Both the position numbers and the translations under genes were made by a program. A stretch of 64,000 bases of DNA from Streptomyces phaeolivaceus (lineage in GTDB: Bacteria > Actinomycetota > Actinomycetes > Streptomycetales > Streptomycetaceae): positions 3,224,001 to 3,288,000 of the forward strand of contig NZ_CP045096.1 in NCBI RefSeq assembly GCF_009184865.1. Direction: 5' to 3'. Below, piece by piece: positions 8,934 to 18,129 of the stretch (positions within the stretch are counted from its first letter, which is position 1; the number at the start of each line of letters is the position of its first letter). Under the pieces are notes generated by a model. The model made no database searches. It saw only the letters and a list, made by a program, of their open reading frames with translations, and had not been told where the DNA came from.

Positions 8934-10342
8934 CTACAGCCGTGACTCGTGATCTCGTCTGTCGCGGGTGGTGTAGTGGCAGCGTTGTGCGCGGGTCTGG
9001 TGGGTGCGGCGCCAGCGTGACTGCTTGATCACGGTTGCCGGCGGTGGGGGTGCGGTGGCCCAGAGGAGCCGGTTGAGCAGGCGGCGGATCTCTTCGGCGG
9101 TGTAGCGGATCAGCTTTTCAACAGCCCTCGGTGTTCCCCCTTTTCGGAGGTCCTGGCCGGATCGGTCGGCGTGGGCAGGTCGGCAGTGCTGTCGGGTTCT
9201 GGGAGGTGGCGGGTGCGGGTGTCGGTGATGGTCAGGAAGGCGAGGGCGGCCATGGACAGGGTGATGTGGCGGTGCCAGGCGTCCCAGGTGCGGACTTCGT
9301 AGTGGTCCAGGCCGCAGTCGGACTTCGCGGTCTCGAAGCAGTCCTCGATACTCCAGCGCAGGCCCATCACGCGCACGATCTCGCCGATCGGGGTGCCGGC
9401 CCTGGCGTGGACGGCGAAGTAGGCGATCCGGGTGGGGTCGGTGACCGAGCGCCGCACCAGCAGGAGATGGACGTAGCCGCGGCGGGGGCCGCCCTCGGCG
9501 CCGCCGGGCCAGGTGACCTCGGCCAGTGCCCAGTCGTAGGAGCGCGGCCCCTTGGCGCCGGCTCCGCACGAGCGGCGCTCGAACAGGAGCGGGACGGCGG
9601 CGGCGAACGCATCCACGCGCAGGTTTCCGGTGCCGCGGGTGTGCACGGTCTCGTCGACCGGGACGGCCATGACGTAGGGGATGCGGCGGCGTTCGAGGGC
9701 GGCACGGAGCTTGCGGTCCTGGCCGTAGGCACTGTCGGCGGCCACCCATCCGAACGGGACCCTGGCCCGGCGGCACCGTTCGACCATGCGCCGCCCCAGT
9801 TCGGGCTTGGTGACCACGGCCTTCGCGCGGGGGCGGGGGATGCGCTGGAGCTGGCAGCGACCGGCGTCCTCGCACCATGCGGCCGGCAGGTACAGCTCGC
9901 GGTCGATCAACGCCCTGCCGGTGTCGGTGGCGTAGGCACAGAACACCGCGACCTGGCAGTTCTCGATCTGCCCGGTGATCCCGGCGTACTGCGGGGCCAC
10001 CCCGGCCGACATCCGGCCCTTCTTCAAGAACGCTGTCTCGTCCAGCACCAGCACCCCGTCCGGGCGGGCCAGGAACTGCACGACGAACAACCGCAGAGCG
10101 TCGCGGAGTTGATCCGCGCACCAGGTCGAACGCGCCAGGAACCACTGCACCCGGTCCGGCGTCGCGTGCCCGACATGCTCAGCGATCTGCCAGCCGTTTT
10201 TCCGCTCGACCGGCGCGATCAACGCCTTCACATACGACATCGCCATCCGGCGCGGCTCGACCCGCCCGAAGACCCCCGCCAAAGAGGCGAAGAAGTCATC
10301 GAACCAGCCCGCCCAGACCAGCACCGCCCGTTCCGTATCCAC
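8934..10342 (-). pseudogene. IS701-family transposase with a -1 frameshift
   Basis: The first frame runs from 10342 and ends at 9110. It has the DDE pattern of the family: VLVLDETAFLKKG, WVAADSAYGQD, and the RWSIEDCFETAKSDCGLD segment carrying the Glu. The typical C-terminal part (LIRYTAEEIRRLLNRLLW, RRTHQTRAQRCHY) is in the -1 frame and ends at 8934, inside the left repeat. The switch falls at AAAAGGGGG (9136-9144). In the zero frame this is A AAG GGG, where a -1 slip would re-pair AAA GGG. It may be a simple deletion or a slippery site. Confidence 0.8.
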
Positions 10343-10396
10343 GAACCGGACAACGCGTCACACACGGACCGGACACGGGAACGAGTCACGGCTGTA
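8935..10396 (-). mobile_element. IS701-family insertion sequence
   Basis: A 1,462-bp element. The terminal inverted repeats are TACAGCCGTGACTCG at 8935-8949 and its exact complement at 10382-10396. The palindromic tetranucleotide GTAC flanks both ends (8931-8934 and 10397-10400), matching the 4-bp target duplication of the IS701 family. It encodes one transposase on the minus strand, with a frameshift near its 3' end. Confidence 0.9.
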
Positions 10397-10435
10397 GTAC
10401 TGGGACTCAGTCCCTACGTGGTGGGTGGACGGGGA

Positions 10436-10477
10436 GGCCCTGGCGGTGAAGACGGCTAACTCTGTACCGCCAGGGCC
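10436..10477. repeat. 11-bp inverted repeat (hairpin)
   Basis: GGCCCTGGCGG (10436-10446) is followed after 20 bases by its exact complement (10467-10477). It lies between the right end of the IS701 element and the broken gene at 10613. It could be a terminator or the end of an old element. Confidence 0.45.
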
Positions 10478-10612
10478 CCACTTTCGGGGGTGCTTCTCAG
10501 AAGGTGCTGTCTTTCCGGACGTGATCCACGCGTTTCCGCTGGTCGGGGATAGGTGTGATGGTTCCGTGAGAGTGGTCGCGGTGTCGGGTCGTCGTTCCCC
10601 GGGAGGTCGCGG

Positions 10613-10940
10613 ATGCCGTCGGTTGTTGGACTGCTGGAACAGCACGAGCTCGCCGCTCGGCGTCGAGTCGACGGGCCGTGTGAGGAGGCCGGCCGCATCC
10701 AGGCCGAGCTGGCTGCGGCCGAGCAGGAATGACAGGAGAGGGCAATCGCCCGCCGGCGGGTCGATACGGTGCCAGCTCCGGACGACGGCGCCACCGCCGA
10801 GCCGGAGGCCACCCCGGATCCGCGGGATGCTCAGATTCCCCTGAGTCATCGCCTCTCATGCAAGCCGCGCCGTTTTCGCATTTCGCGGCAGCGTCTCTCC
10901 ATGCCCAGCGACGCCCTGGCCCGCCAGAAGGGTGCTGGGT
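10613..10940 (+). pseudogene. Broken coiled-coil (HTH-associated type) gene
   Basis: The ATG at 10613 gives VVGLLEQHELAARRRVDGP and a helical segment ending in LAAAEQE and TGA (10730-10732). The same frame continues as QERAIARRRVDTVPAPDDGA and stops at about 10940. Streptomyces proteins of this pattern have an N-terminal coiled coil, a Pro/Ala linker and a C-terminal winged helix. Here an in-frame stop interrupts the coiled coil and the winged helix is missing, so the gene is dead. The layout resembles the passenger gene of the ISL2-like elements at 34441 and 40052. Confidence 0.5.
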
Positions 10941-10951
10941 GAGCGCGGACC

Positions 10952-11758
10952 CTATGCGGGGATGATGACCATCATACGGCAGGAAGGCAACTCCATCGGT
11001 GTCAGCGCGATGAGTCGAATGGCGAACTCCCTGCCACCTTGCCGCGGCAAATATAGGCGGCGGGGTTGACCTGATACGGGGTGGGTGATGGCGGGAAGAC
11101 TGGGCGAGTCCCATAGCCTGCGAGCCTCGGGATTCGCACGGACAATTTCAATGACGGCACTTAGGCGTTCGTCGTGGCGCCACTGTTCGGCATGGACGCG
11201 AAGCTGAGCAATCATGGGTAACGCCCACTCGTCCTGCCAGTTAATGAGCTGGGCGCGGGCCTCCGGCCAGGTGAGAGCCCACTCCATGACATTGAGGCCG
11301 TACTTCATCCAGGGGAAGTACTCCAACGTCATGGGGTTATAGGACAGAATATCCCAGCGGTGATCGCTGAGATAGACGGCCCACGTGGCACTCTGCTCGA
11401 CGAGGGTACGGATGGGATCGGGCAGCGATCCATCGGGGAGGACGACCGGCGCCGCCGCGGGGGAATGCCCACGCGTGAGGCGGTAGACGATATCCCACTC
11501 TTCTGCGTTGAGATCGAGGATACGGCGGACGGAATACAGGAAGGCGTCGCTGTAGTTGGCGGGCCTGCCGGCCTCCAGCGCGTTGTACCAGCGGCGGCTG
11601 ACGCCGGCCAGATGCGCCGTCTCGGCTTGAGTGACGCCAAGACGGGATCGGCACCCGAAAACGGCCTCGAAGCCCGCGATGTCCGAGGGATTTCGTCGCG
11701 CCCGCGCCCGCTTCAGGGTGCGGGTGACGAGCGGGGACTGCACTCCACGTTCACCCAT
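10952..11758 (-). CDS. XRE-family regulator with MmyB-like ligand domain
   Basis: A DNA-binding transcription regulator of about 268 aa. The N-terminal helix-turn-helix is clear: RLGVTQAETAHLAGVSRRW followed by YNALEAGRP. The C-terminal part has the MmyB-like (MLTR) pattern: a DHRWDILSYNPM segment, then an aromatic FPWMKYGLNVMEW region and several helices. In this family the C-terminal domain is thought to bind a small, possibly lipid-like, ligand. An in-frame GTG three codons upstream (11767) is an alternative start; neither has a strong ribosome-binding site. No target gene is evident; divergent neighbours are far away. Confidence 0.8.
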   Translation of the reverse strand: MGERGVQSPLVTRTLKRARARRNPSDIAGFEAVFGCRSRLGVTQAETAHLAGVSRRWYNALEAGRPANYSDAFLYSVRRILDLNAEEWDIVYRLTRGHSPAAAPVVLPDGSLPDPIRTLVEQSATWAVYLSDHRWDILSYNPMTLEYFPWMKYGLNVMEWALTWPEARAQLINWQDEWALPMIAQLRVHAEQWRHDERLSAVIEIVRANPEARRLWDSPSLPAITHPVSGQPRRLYLPRQGGREFAIRLIALTPMELPSCRMMVIIPA

Positions 11759-11808
11759 AACGATCACATAACGACACGGCTGGGACTCAAGTCACAGAAC
11801 CATTTCAT

Positions 11809-11937
11809 TCAACATTCCATCAAAGATCGAACCTCACCCCATCGCGACGCCCAGCCAAGGGAGTTGACCCGAATCAATCCGTCCGTGATTTCGAACGTGA
11901 AGGTCCAGTCCGGGCGGTGGGAACTGCCAGTTCTCAT
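11809..11937 (-). CDS. Possible 42-aa small protein
   Basis: ATG at 11937 with AGGGAA about 8 bases upstream, ending just before the MmyB-like regulator in the same direction. The peptide (PDWTFTFEITDGLIRVNSLG) has plausible composition but no known family. It could be a leader or a relic. Confidence 0.3.
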   Translation of the reverse strand: MRTGSSHRPDWTFTFEITDGLIRVNSLGWASRWGEVRSLMEC

Positions 11938-12339
11938 TTTGAGGATTCCCTGAGGTGCCGGGAACCTGCGACGTCGCCTTACGGCCCTAAGGTCACTGGC
12001 ACTCCTGCTGGATCGATTTCCTGCAGCGCGTTCCTCATTGGCTTCACTGTAAAGGATCTTCATGTCCCGCTCCATTACGACCAGCGGAGGCGCGTGCGAA
12101 ATCGGCCCCGCCCCAGCGCACAACCCCACCAAGCTTGAGCACAAGGTTGACCGGACCCCCCGGAGGTACAGGCCGAAGCGGCGGCGGCCACGAGCGCTCG
12201 GGTCAACGCCACGGGGGGGAGCTTCGGATGTGTGCGCGGCGTTGCGCCACAGCACCGGCACTGGGCTCGGCCCGTCTCACCGCCGTTCTCTCCGCAGCTG
12301 ACAGGGCCGACGAACCTACGGCTGGATAGAGGAAGCGTG
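11938..12339. other. Intergenic stretch before the ImmA gene
   Basis: About 400 bases between divergent transcription units. No gene was found. It probably carries the promoters for the minus-strand regulator and the ImmA operon. A GAGGA ribosome-binding site precedes the ATG at 12340. Confidence 0.4.
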
Positions 12340-12984
12340 ATGTGGTGGTCTCCAGGGCGAGGCGGCTGGCGCTGGTACCCAGGCTGCCGGGCGGGTAAGG
12401 AAACGTCTGAGGCAAGGGTCAGTCGGCGGACCGTACGCGAGGAATGCCGGACGTTGCTGGCGCAGATGCCGTTGCCCCGGCCGTTCAGCCTGGAGCGGCT
12501 GATCGCCGCAGTCGAGGCTGAACGCGGTCGGCGGATCAAGCTGGTGCCTATCCCTGACTACCTGCTGGCTCAAACCGACGTTTGCGGACTTTGCCTGCAG
12601 TTGAAAAATGCACCAGTCGATTTGATTTTCTTCGTGGACGGCACCACTGCATTTCACCGGTTGCGGATCATCCTCCACGAGTTGGCTCATCTGTGGTGCG
12701 ACGACGATGTAGAGGCCGGCCCCGAGGAACTGGCCGGGCTGATCCCTGATTTTCCGTCCGATGCTCTGCGCGGACTGACAAGCGCAGGCCGGGTCATGGC
12801 CCGCCACCGTTACGACTCCCATGCCGAATTGCGTGCCGAGATGCTGACCGATCTTCTGCTCCAGGAAGCCTACGCAACCGACTATTCCGATGACGCCACC
12901 CTCCGGCACCTTGACGAGGACTTTTCCCTACCCCGCTTCGCCCCCCGCCCCCGCGCTCCTTGGAAGAACCATGTCCGTCGCTGA
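12340..12984 (+). CDS. ImmA/IrrE-family metallo-endopeptidase
   Basis: 214 aa with ATG preceded by GAGGA. The zinc-peptidase motif HELAH is at residues 113-117 (RIILHELAHLWC). N-terminal helices match the Streptomyces subfamily annotated as toxin component or ImmA/IrrE protein. Family members cleave or inactivate a repressor in ICEBs1 and Deinococcus; the partner here is unknown. The 3' end overlaps the next membrane-protein gene by 14 bases, a pairing commonly seen in Streptomyces. Confidence 0.82.
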   Translation: MWWSPGRGGWRWYPGCRAGKETSEARVSRRTVREECRTLLAQMPLPRPFSLERLIAAVEAERGRRIKLVPIPDYLLAQTDVCGLCLQLKNAPVDLIFFVDGTTAFHRLRIILHELAHLWCDDDVEAGPEELAGLIPDFPSDALRGLTSAGRVMARHRYDSHAELRAEMLTDLLLQEAYATDYSDDATLRHLDEDFSLPRFAPRPRAPWKNHVRR

Positions 12985-14254
12985 TGCGATCGTCTCGCTG
13001 ATCATCGCGCTCCTGCTCCTGCAGGCCGTCATCCGTATCCCCGCCGCTCTGCTGGGACGGCGCCGCGCACGCTCTCTGTGGGGCGCGTTCGCCGCATTCT
13101 CCTTGTCCTGGTGCCTGCGCACCGATGCCGGTCGCGCCGTGATCGACGTGCTCGGGGTCAACGACCTGCCCACTCTGCTCAAGCACGTTCTGGGGATCAC
13201 AGGCATATGCGTGCTGCTGACTTACGTCACGGACGTCTACAGCAGCGAGGACGCCACCGCCCTCCATATCCGCATCACTTCGGTGGTGCGACGCGCAGCG
13301 GCCCGCACTTCGCTCGCCACGATTCTGTGCCTCGCCGGCGTCTTCTTCTTCGCTCTGGACCGGTCGAAGACGGCCGCGGACAGCCCGTACTTCATGGGCC
13401 GGCACGCCGGCGAGCCGGGCCTGGCCGTGTACATGGGCCTTTTCTACCTCTATACCGCCGCAGCCGCCGCGGTTTGCGGATACCAGTGGGGCAGGGCCGC
13501 ACGGCACGCCCACCGGTGGGCCTTGCGGATCGGGCTGGCATTGATGGCTTCGGGTATGGCGCTGGTGGCCGTCTACGCCGTTGTGCGCATCTCCTATGTC
13601 GTCGTGACCACCATCCGCCCCGTATCCCTCGCGACCTCCATCGAGCAGGAGAACTTCACCGATGGCCTGCTGTACGCAGGATTCCTGTTGTGGGCACTTG
13701 GCTCGATCACTCCCGCGACCCGGGCTCTCATCGGCCGGATCCAGAGCACGAAGGACGTGTTCGGCCTGTATCCGTTGTGGCGTGATCTCGCCGTCGCCTT
13801 GGACGGGATCGCTCTGTACGCGCCCAGCAACATGTTGGACGGACACCGAGCTGCCGCATTCTTCAACACGGCCCGGGACGTCATTTCCCAGTTCGTCACC
13901 CCGCAGGTCCGGCTCGGCCGCTACGTGACCGAAATTCGGGACAGCATCCAGCAACTGCGGCGGCGCGCCCCGGCTGACCTCTTCGTGCGGGCCCGGCAGC
14001 TTGCCGAATCCCAAGGCCACACCGGAGCAGACGCCGATGCCGTTGCCGAGGCGTACTGGATCAAAGCGGCCTTGACCACCTTGAACCACCCGGCCGGGGC
14101 ACCGACCGCCTTCGAAACAGAAGGGTCCGACTTCGCCACCGAGGTCTCCTGGCTGCTGCGTGTCGCCGACGCCTACCGTCGGGCCAGCCCAGATACGGCC
14201 ACCAAGCTTCTCGTACCCACCACCACGCCAGCCTCCCACCTCACCAGGAACTGA
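12971..14254 (+). CDS. MAB_1171c-like membrane protein (putative transporter) with DUF6545-type tail
   Basis: 427 aa from the ATG at 12971, inside the end of the ImmA gene. About seven hydrophobic helices fill residues 5-250 ([43 protein letters not shown]). A cytosolic C-terminal domain begins near [19 protein letters not shown], the mark of DUF6545. Function is not established; such proteins are named putative transporters. It is translationally coupled to the peptidase upstream and is followed two bases after its stop by a Nudix gene. Confidence 0.8.
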   Translation: MSVADAIVSLIIALLLLQAVIRIPAALLGRRRARSLWGAFAAFSLSWCLRTDAGRAVIDVLGVNDLPTLLKHVLGITGICVLLTYVTDVYSSEDATALHIRITSVVRRAAARTSLATILCLAGVFFFALDRSKTAADSPYFMGRHAGEPGLAVYMGLFYLYTAAAAAVCGYQWGRAARHAHRWALRIGLALMASGMALVAVYAVVRISYVVVTTIRPVSLATSIEQENFTDGLLYAGFLLWALGSITPATRALIGRIQSTKDVFGLYPLWRDLAVALDGIALYAPSNMLDGHRAAAFFNTARDVISQFVTPQVRLGRYVTEIRDSIQQLRRRAPADLFVRARQLAESQGHTGADADAVAEAYWIKAALTTLNHPAGAPTAFETEGSDFATEVSWLLRVADAYRRASPDTATKLLVPTTTPASHLTRN

Positions 14255-14256
14255 GT

Positions 14257-14718
14257 ATGAGTACCCCACGCCCTGCCACCCTGAATGCCTCGGCCGCCGC
14301 GCTCTTCTTCAACAACGAGGGCAGCGCGCTTATCGTCAACCCCACCTACAAGGACCACTGGAACCTTCCCGGCGGCGGGGTCGAGATCGGCCTGGGTGAG
14401 ACGCCGTACGACGCCGCTGTCCGCGAGGTCCGTGAGGAAATCGGTATCACCCCGCCGATCGGCCGCCTGCTCGTCACCGCCTGGCTCTCGCTCGGGACCA
14501 AAGGCGCCCAGCTGCTGTACATCTTCGACGGCGGGGTGCTGAGCGCCGAGGACGAGGCCGCGATCACCCTGCAGGAGAGCGAACTGAGCGAATACCGCTT
14601 CTGCCCGCCCCACGGCCTGGAGCCTGGTCTGATGCCCCCTCACCTCACCGAAGTGTGGCAGGCCGCTCTCGCCGCCCGCAGTGAATGCCGGACCGAGTTC
14701 GTCTCCGTGCGCCTGTAG
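14257..14718 (+). CDS. Nudix hydrolase
   Basis: 153 aa. The complete Nudix box GX5EX7REUXEEXGU is present at about residues 40-62 ([10 protein letters not shown] then [12 protein letters not shown]). Nudix enzymes cleave nucleoside diphosphates linked to another group and need a divalent metal bound by the box glutamates. The substrate cannot be read from sequence. It starts two bases after the stop of the membrane-protein gene, so it is the third gene of the ImmA operon, and ends at a strong palindromic terminator. Confidence 0.9.
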   Translation: MSTPRPATLNASAAALFFNNEGSALIVNPTYKDHWNLPGGGVEIGLGETPYDAAVREVREEIGITPPIGRLLVTAWLSLGTKGAQLLYIFDGGVLSAEDEAAITLQESELSEYRFCPPHGLEPGLMPPHLTEVWQAALAARSECRTEFVSVRL

Positions 14719-14725
14719 CCCTCAA

Positions 14726-14765
14726 GGCCCGGGCGCCGAGGGAACGTTCCCTCGGCGCCCGGGCC
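14726..14765. terminator. Perfect 40-bp palindrome, bidirectional terminator
   Basis: GGCCCGGGCGCCGAGGGAAC is followed immediately by its exact complement. It lies between the convergent Nudix and double-HTH genes. A perfect 20-bp stem could stop transcription from both sides. Confidence 0.75.
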
Positions 14766-14799
14766 TCAGTCTCGCCTCAGCCACCCACGCAACAGCCCG

Positions 14800-15663
14800 T
14801 CACGGGGCGGACTGGTCCGGCTGCCCCCGGAACTCCTCACCAGCTTTGCCGACCTCGCGGCTCACGAACGCCAGCAGCTCCGCCGACAGCCCTTCCTCGC
14901 CGCCGCCACGTGCGGCAATCGCGGCAATCTGCCCTCGCAGTACCAGCGTTTCCGTAATGATCCGCTGCACATCGGCATCCTCGGACCACATCAGCGACGT
15001 GGTGTCGAGAGCCTCTGCAAGTGCCTCCCCTGCCGCCGGGGAGACGCTGGTCACCCGACCCGTACGAAGCCCGCACACGAGGTCCCCGGTCAGGACGTGC
15101 CGCCCGATCATGGCGTTGCCACGCGCGGCGATCTCCGTATCCGACGGCCGCACCGGCATCTGGTCCAACACATAGGTGATCTTGTCGGCGAGGGTCCTCG
15201 GCTCCGACAGGGTGCCCCCGCTCCGCGCGCCCGGCTCGGGCACATCAATACCGAAGGACCGCTCCTGGGCGCGCCGCAAAGCTTCCCGGCTTACTCCGTA
15301 CGCGTGAGCGAGGCGCTCTTCATACTCCTGCGCAAGCCGTCGCTGGCCATGCTCTGCAGCAGCAACCGGACCCGCCGTCCGCGTCCCGATCAGCTCCCGG
15401 GTCGCTGCCTGCGAGTATCCGGCATCGGCGCGCAGATCCGCGAGATCCGCCCACCCCTCACGGGGGAACAGCACATCCAGATCCTGCCCAAGCGCCTGGG
15501 CGAGCCCCGGCAGCCGCTCCGGATCGGGGGCCGAGCGCCCCGTCTCCCAGGCACTGACGCGGGCCCCGCTGACCCCTAGGGCCTGGCCGATGTCACTCTG
15601 CTTCAGGTGGGCATCCCGGCGAGCGAGCAGAAGACGCTCAGCGTCAAACCGGCGAGCCGGCAT
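14800..15663 (-). CDS. XRE-family regulator with two HTH-like domains
   Basis: 287 aa from the ATG at 15663 (GGAAGG upstream). The first HTH is residues about 9-60 (LKQSDIGQALGVSGARVSAW). A second, weaker one follows (LRADAGYSQAATRELIG then VAAAEHGQRRL). The C-terminal half has no recognised ligand domain. A palindrome in its promoter region (15727-15744) is a candidate self-regulation site. It converges on the Nudix gene. Regulation of the ImmA operon is possible but inferred only from location. Confidence 0.8.
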   Translation of the reverse strand: MPARRFDAERLLLARRDAHLKQSDIGQALGVSGARVSAWETGRSAPDPERLPGLAQALGQDLDVLFPREGWADLADLRADAGYSQAATRELIGTRTAGPVAAAEHGQRRLAQEYEERLAHAYGVSREALRRAQERSFGIDVPEPGARSGGTLSEPRTLADKITYVLDQMPVRPSDTEIAARGNAMIGRHVLTGDLVCGLRTGRVTSVSPAAGEALAEALDTTSLMWSEDADVQRIITETLVLRGQIAAIAARGGGEEGLSAELLAFVSREVGKAGEEFRGQPDQSAP

Positions 15664-15726
15664 CCAACACGTCCTTCCAGGTCCGACAGGGGGCGGGGCC
15701 ACTCTAGCCACTTGCCCGATGAACTA

Positions 15727-15744
15727 AACGAGGATATTCTCGTT
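15727..15744. promoter_or_regulatory. Candidate operator of the double-HTH regulator
   Basis: AACGAGGATATTCTCGTT has 6-bp inverted arms (AACGAG/CTCGTT) and an AT-rich centre in otherwise GC-rich DNA. It is 63 bases upstream of the regulator's start codon, where an autorepressor would bind. Confidence 0.4.
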
Positions 15745-16360
15745 CCATCGTTTTGGCCAGAAGGCATGCACGCTATCCGGCCGACACATACGTGCACCCG
15801 GCAGCCGCTGGCGCGCAGCGACACTCACACCCCTTGCCCAGGACGGGGCGCCACCTCCCACGGCGTTCCCTGCATCCCAGCTCCAGGACCGCCCATGATC
15901 GCCCGGCCCTCGTCGCGCCCAGTCGCGCGACTTCTACAGAGTTTAAGAACCAACTCTGGATCTTGACGCAGGGTCGTGCGTATGTTCGTCGTCACCCGGG
16001 CAGCCTGCCCGGCACGAGGATTGCGAGGAGCAGCACCATGCTCGCGCTCCGGGCCTCGTAGGTCCACATAGAGCGACGGCGCCCGAGAGCGGCAACTCCC
16101 GGACGCCGGACGCTTCACGGCTCCATCCGCCCCGGCAAGGGCTGACATCGCCACCATCACCACGCTGATCCCTTCCGCGGGGCATCTCAGCGTGGTAACA
16201 CCAAGGGAGAATCGTACATGTGCTCTGCCCTGCGCAAAAGGCCCGAGAACCGGGCCCGCGCGGCAGCCGCCTTCGGTCCCACCGTCCCTCGCCTCGCCTG
16301 CGAACATCCCAGGGCCGCCGAGCAGGCACCCACCTCGCGGCAGCCGATCGGGGGCGGCCG
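15745..16360. other. Long leader region upstream of the mobilisation module
   Basis: No gene is supported. It contains an AT-rich inverted repeat CAGAGTT/AACTCTG at 15937-15943 and 15952-15958. A seven-codon peptide frame (16038-16061) has GGAG before its ATG. The region could hold the promoter, or part of an origin, for the next gene. Confidence 0.35.
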
Positions 16361-17248
16361 ATGAGCAGCGAAGCCCGCGAGTGGGTGTGGGAGCACAGCT
16401 CCAGCCGGGGAACCGCGCGTCTGGTCCTGCTGTCGATCGCCGACCGTGTGGCCGATGAGCAGTGCGTCTCCTGGGCCTCGCTGTCGAGCCTGGCCCAGCG
16501 CACTCACGCATCCGTCTCCACGGTGCGCGAGGCCATCGACCGTCTGGTCCACGCCGGTGAGCTGGAGCAGCTCGACGACCTCACCGGTCCGCAGCGCAGC
16601 ACCGTCTACCGCCTCCCTCTCGCTGCCCAGGCAGAGGCTCGGGCATCAGAGGACCAGGACGCCGACCAGGGGTCGGCGGATGACCCCGAGGCCACCCCAG
16701 CGCTCCGGATCTCGGCCTTGCGGCGGTACGGAATCCGCCCGCGTGAGGTGCCGGAGTCCGCCGCGAGGGCCCGGAAACCGGCAGTACCGGAAACCGGCAG
16801 GTCAAGGCGGAAACCGGCACGTCGACGTACCGGAAACCGGCACAGCGATGTACCGGAAACCGGCACACAGAACCGTAGTGAACCGGATTTGAACCGTAGG
16901 TACAGCAGTGGTGGTGCTGCCGTCACCTTGGCTGCCGAGTGGCAGGTCGACGCGGCCACCCACACCTGGGTCCGCCAGCAGGGGCACCTCGACCGACTCG
17001 GCGAGCAGGGCCTGCAGGCCGCCGATGCGAAGTGGCGTGCCCACCGGGCGGGCCACACGCCGAGGCCGGCGGAAGCCTGGGCTGCCGACTGGCGCTCCTG
17101 GATCGTCCGGGAGCACGCCCCCAGCCGCCCGAACCTCTCCGCCGTGCCCGGCAGGGCCACCGCCGCACCGAGCGGCATGACGCGGGCCGAGGCCCACACC
17201 GCTGCCCTTCTCGCCGCCCTCGACGAGCCGACCGGAACGGAGGGCTGA
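16361..17248 (+). CDS. HTH-domain protein, replication-initiator-like
   Basis: 295 aa. The N-terminal 95 residues are a winged-helix/HTH_36-type domain (GTARLVLLSIADRVADEQ, SWASLSSLAQRTHASVSTV, REAIDRLVHAGELEQLDD), as found in plasmid Rep and primase-like proteins. The middle is a low-complexity linker encoded by five direct repeats. The C-terminal region is helical (WVRQQGHLDRLGEQGLQ). It heads a row of closely spaced genes leading to MobC and the relaxase. A role in replication or control of the element is inferred; a pure regulator is also possible. Confidence 0.65.
   Translation: MSSEAREWVWEHSSSRGTARLVLLSIADRVADEQCVSWASLSSLAQRTHASVSTVREAIDRLVHAGELEQLDDLTGPQRSTVYRLPLAAQAEARASEDQDADQGSADDPEATPALRISALRRYGIRPREVPESAARARKPAVPETGRSRRKPARRRTGNRHSDVPETGTQNRSEPDLNRRYSSGGAAVTLAAEWQVDAATHTWVRQQGHLDRLGEQGLQAADAKWRAHRAGHTPRPAEAWAADWRSWIVREHAPSRPNLSAVPGRATAAPSGMTRAEAHTAALLAALDEPTGTEG
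16771..16866 (+). repeat. Five iteron-like direct repeats
   Basis: The core CGGAAACCGGCA starts at 16772, 16788, 16808, 16831 and 16854, with spacings of 16, 20, 23 and 23 bases. Three copies extend to TACCGGAAACCGGCA. The core contains the palindrome CCGG twice. They lie inside the coding region of the HTH protein, as iterons do in some rep genes. Confidence 0.65.
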
Positions 17249-17250
17249 CC

Positions 17251-17967
17251 GTGGACCGCCGCGAAACCGCTGCCCTGCTGGCCTACATCGGCCGACTCGA
17301 CCCCCGCACCATCCGCACCGACCAGGGCGAAGCCCGCGACCAGCTCGCCCAGTGGCACGAGCTGCTCGGCGACATGCCGATGGCCACTCCACACGGCTGG
17401 GACGCCCGCGTCGCCGCCCGCCAACACATCCGCACCTCGCCGTACCAGATCCTGCCCGCGGACGTCGTCCGTCCCTGGGAGAGCTACCGGCGCGACCGCC
17501 TGGCCCGGCACTCCGATCCGACACCGTCCGCCGACCCGGACGACCAAGCCGCCTGGACCGCCGAACTGGTCGGCACCCGCCGCGCCGTCGCCGCCGGCAC
17601 CGCGCAGCCCGCGCAAGCCCGGGCGATCACCAGCGGTCGCGACGGACTCGACCCGAAGCTGGAGGCGCGGCTGCGGGAGATCGGCTCCTGCATACCGCCC
17701 GCAGCCCGAGCCGCCCTCGCGCCCTACCGGCCCGCCCGAGCAGCCCGCGAAGCCGCCGTCGCACAGGCGCTGCCCGACGCCCTGAGCGTTCGCTGCGAGT
17801 GGTGCCTGGCCCAGCCCGGCGAGCCATGTCGCCGCCGCCGGATCGGCCCCGACGACGGGGTACGCGGAACTGCCCCGCGCGCCACCCCACACCCAGGCCG
17901 CATCGACCTGGCCGCCGCCCAACAGGACCGGCAGAACGAGCAGGCTCAACAGCCCGCCATGGCCTGA
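17251..17967 (+). CDS. Zinc-finger protein of the mobile element
   Basis: 238 aa, GTG start two bases after the HTH gene. Most of the protein is helical. Near residue 190 it has CEWCLAQPGEPCRRR followed by an HPGR segment, a Cys3-His arrangement seen in phage and actinobacterial DNA-binding zinc fingers (CxxCx6Cx~20H). The position between a Rep-like gene and whiB suggests a DNA-binding role within the element. Confidence 0.65.
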   Translation: MDRRETAALLAYIGRLDPRTIRTDQGEARDQLAQWHELLGDMPMATPHGWDARVAARQHIRTSPYQILPADVVRPWESYRRDRLARHSDPTPSADPDDQAAWTAELVGTRRAVAAGTAQPAQARAITSGRDGLDPKLEARLREIGSCIPPAARAALAPYRPARAAREAAVAQALPDALSVRCEWCLAQPGEPCRRRRIGPDDGVRGTAPRATPHPGRIDLAAAQQDRQNEQAQQPAMA

Positions 17968-18129
17968 CCTGCTCATCCGGCGCGTGGTCCCCGTCCCACG
18001 CACCGCCTCCCAACATCACCGTCCCGCCCCGGCTGCGGCGCACGCCCGCGCGCCGCAGCCAGCACCCCGACGCCGCGCCCGCCGAGCACCGCCACGGCCG
18101 CCCGACGCGGCAGCACATCGGAGACCGCC

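Noticed and set aside
12794..14269. 491-codon open frame opposite the ImmA/MAB_1171c genes
   Set aside because: Shadow of the membrane-protein gene; no domain, and the plus-strand genes have motifs and coupled starts.
16038..16061. Seven-codon peptide with GGAG before ATG, as a possible attenuation leader
   Set aside because: Too short, and no alternative hairpins were seen after it.
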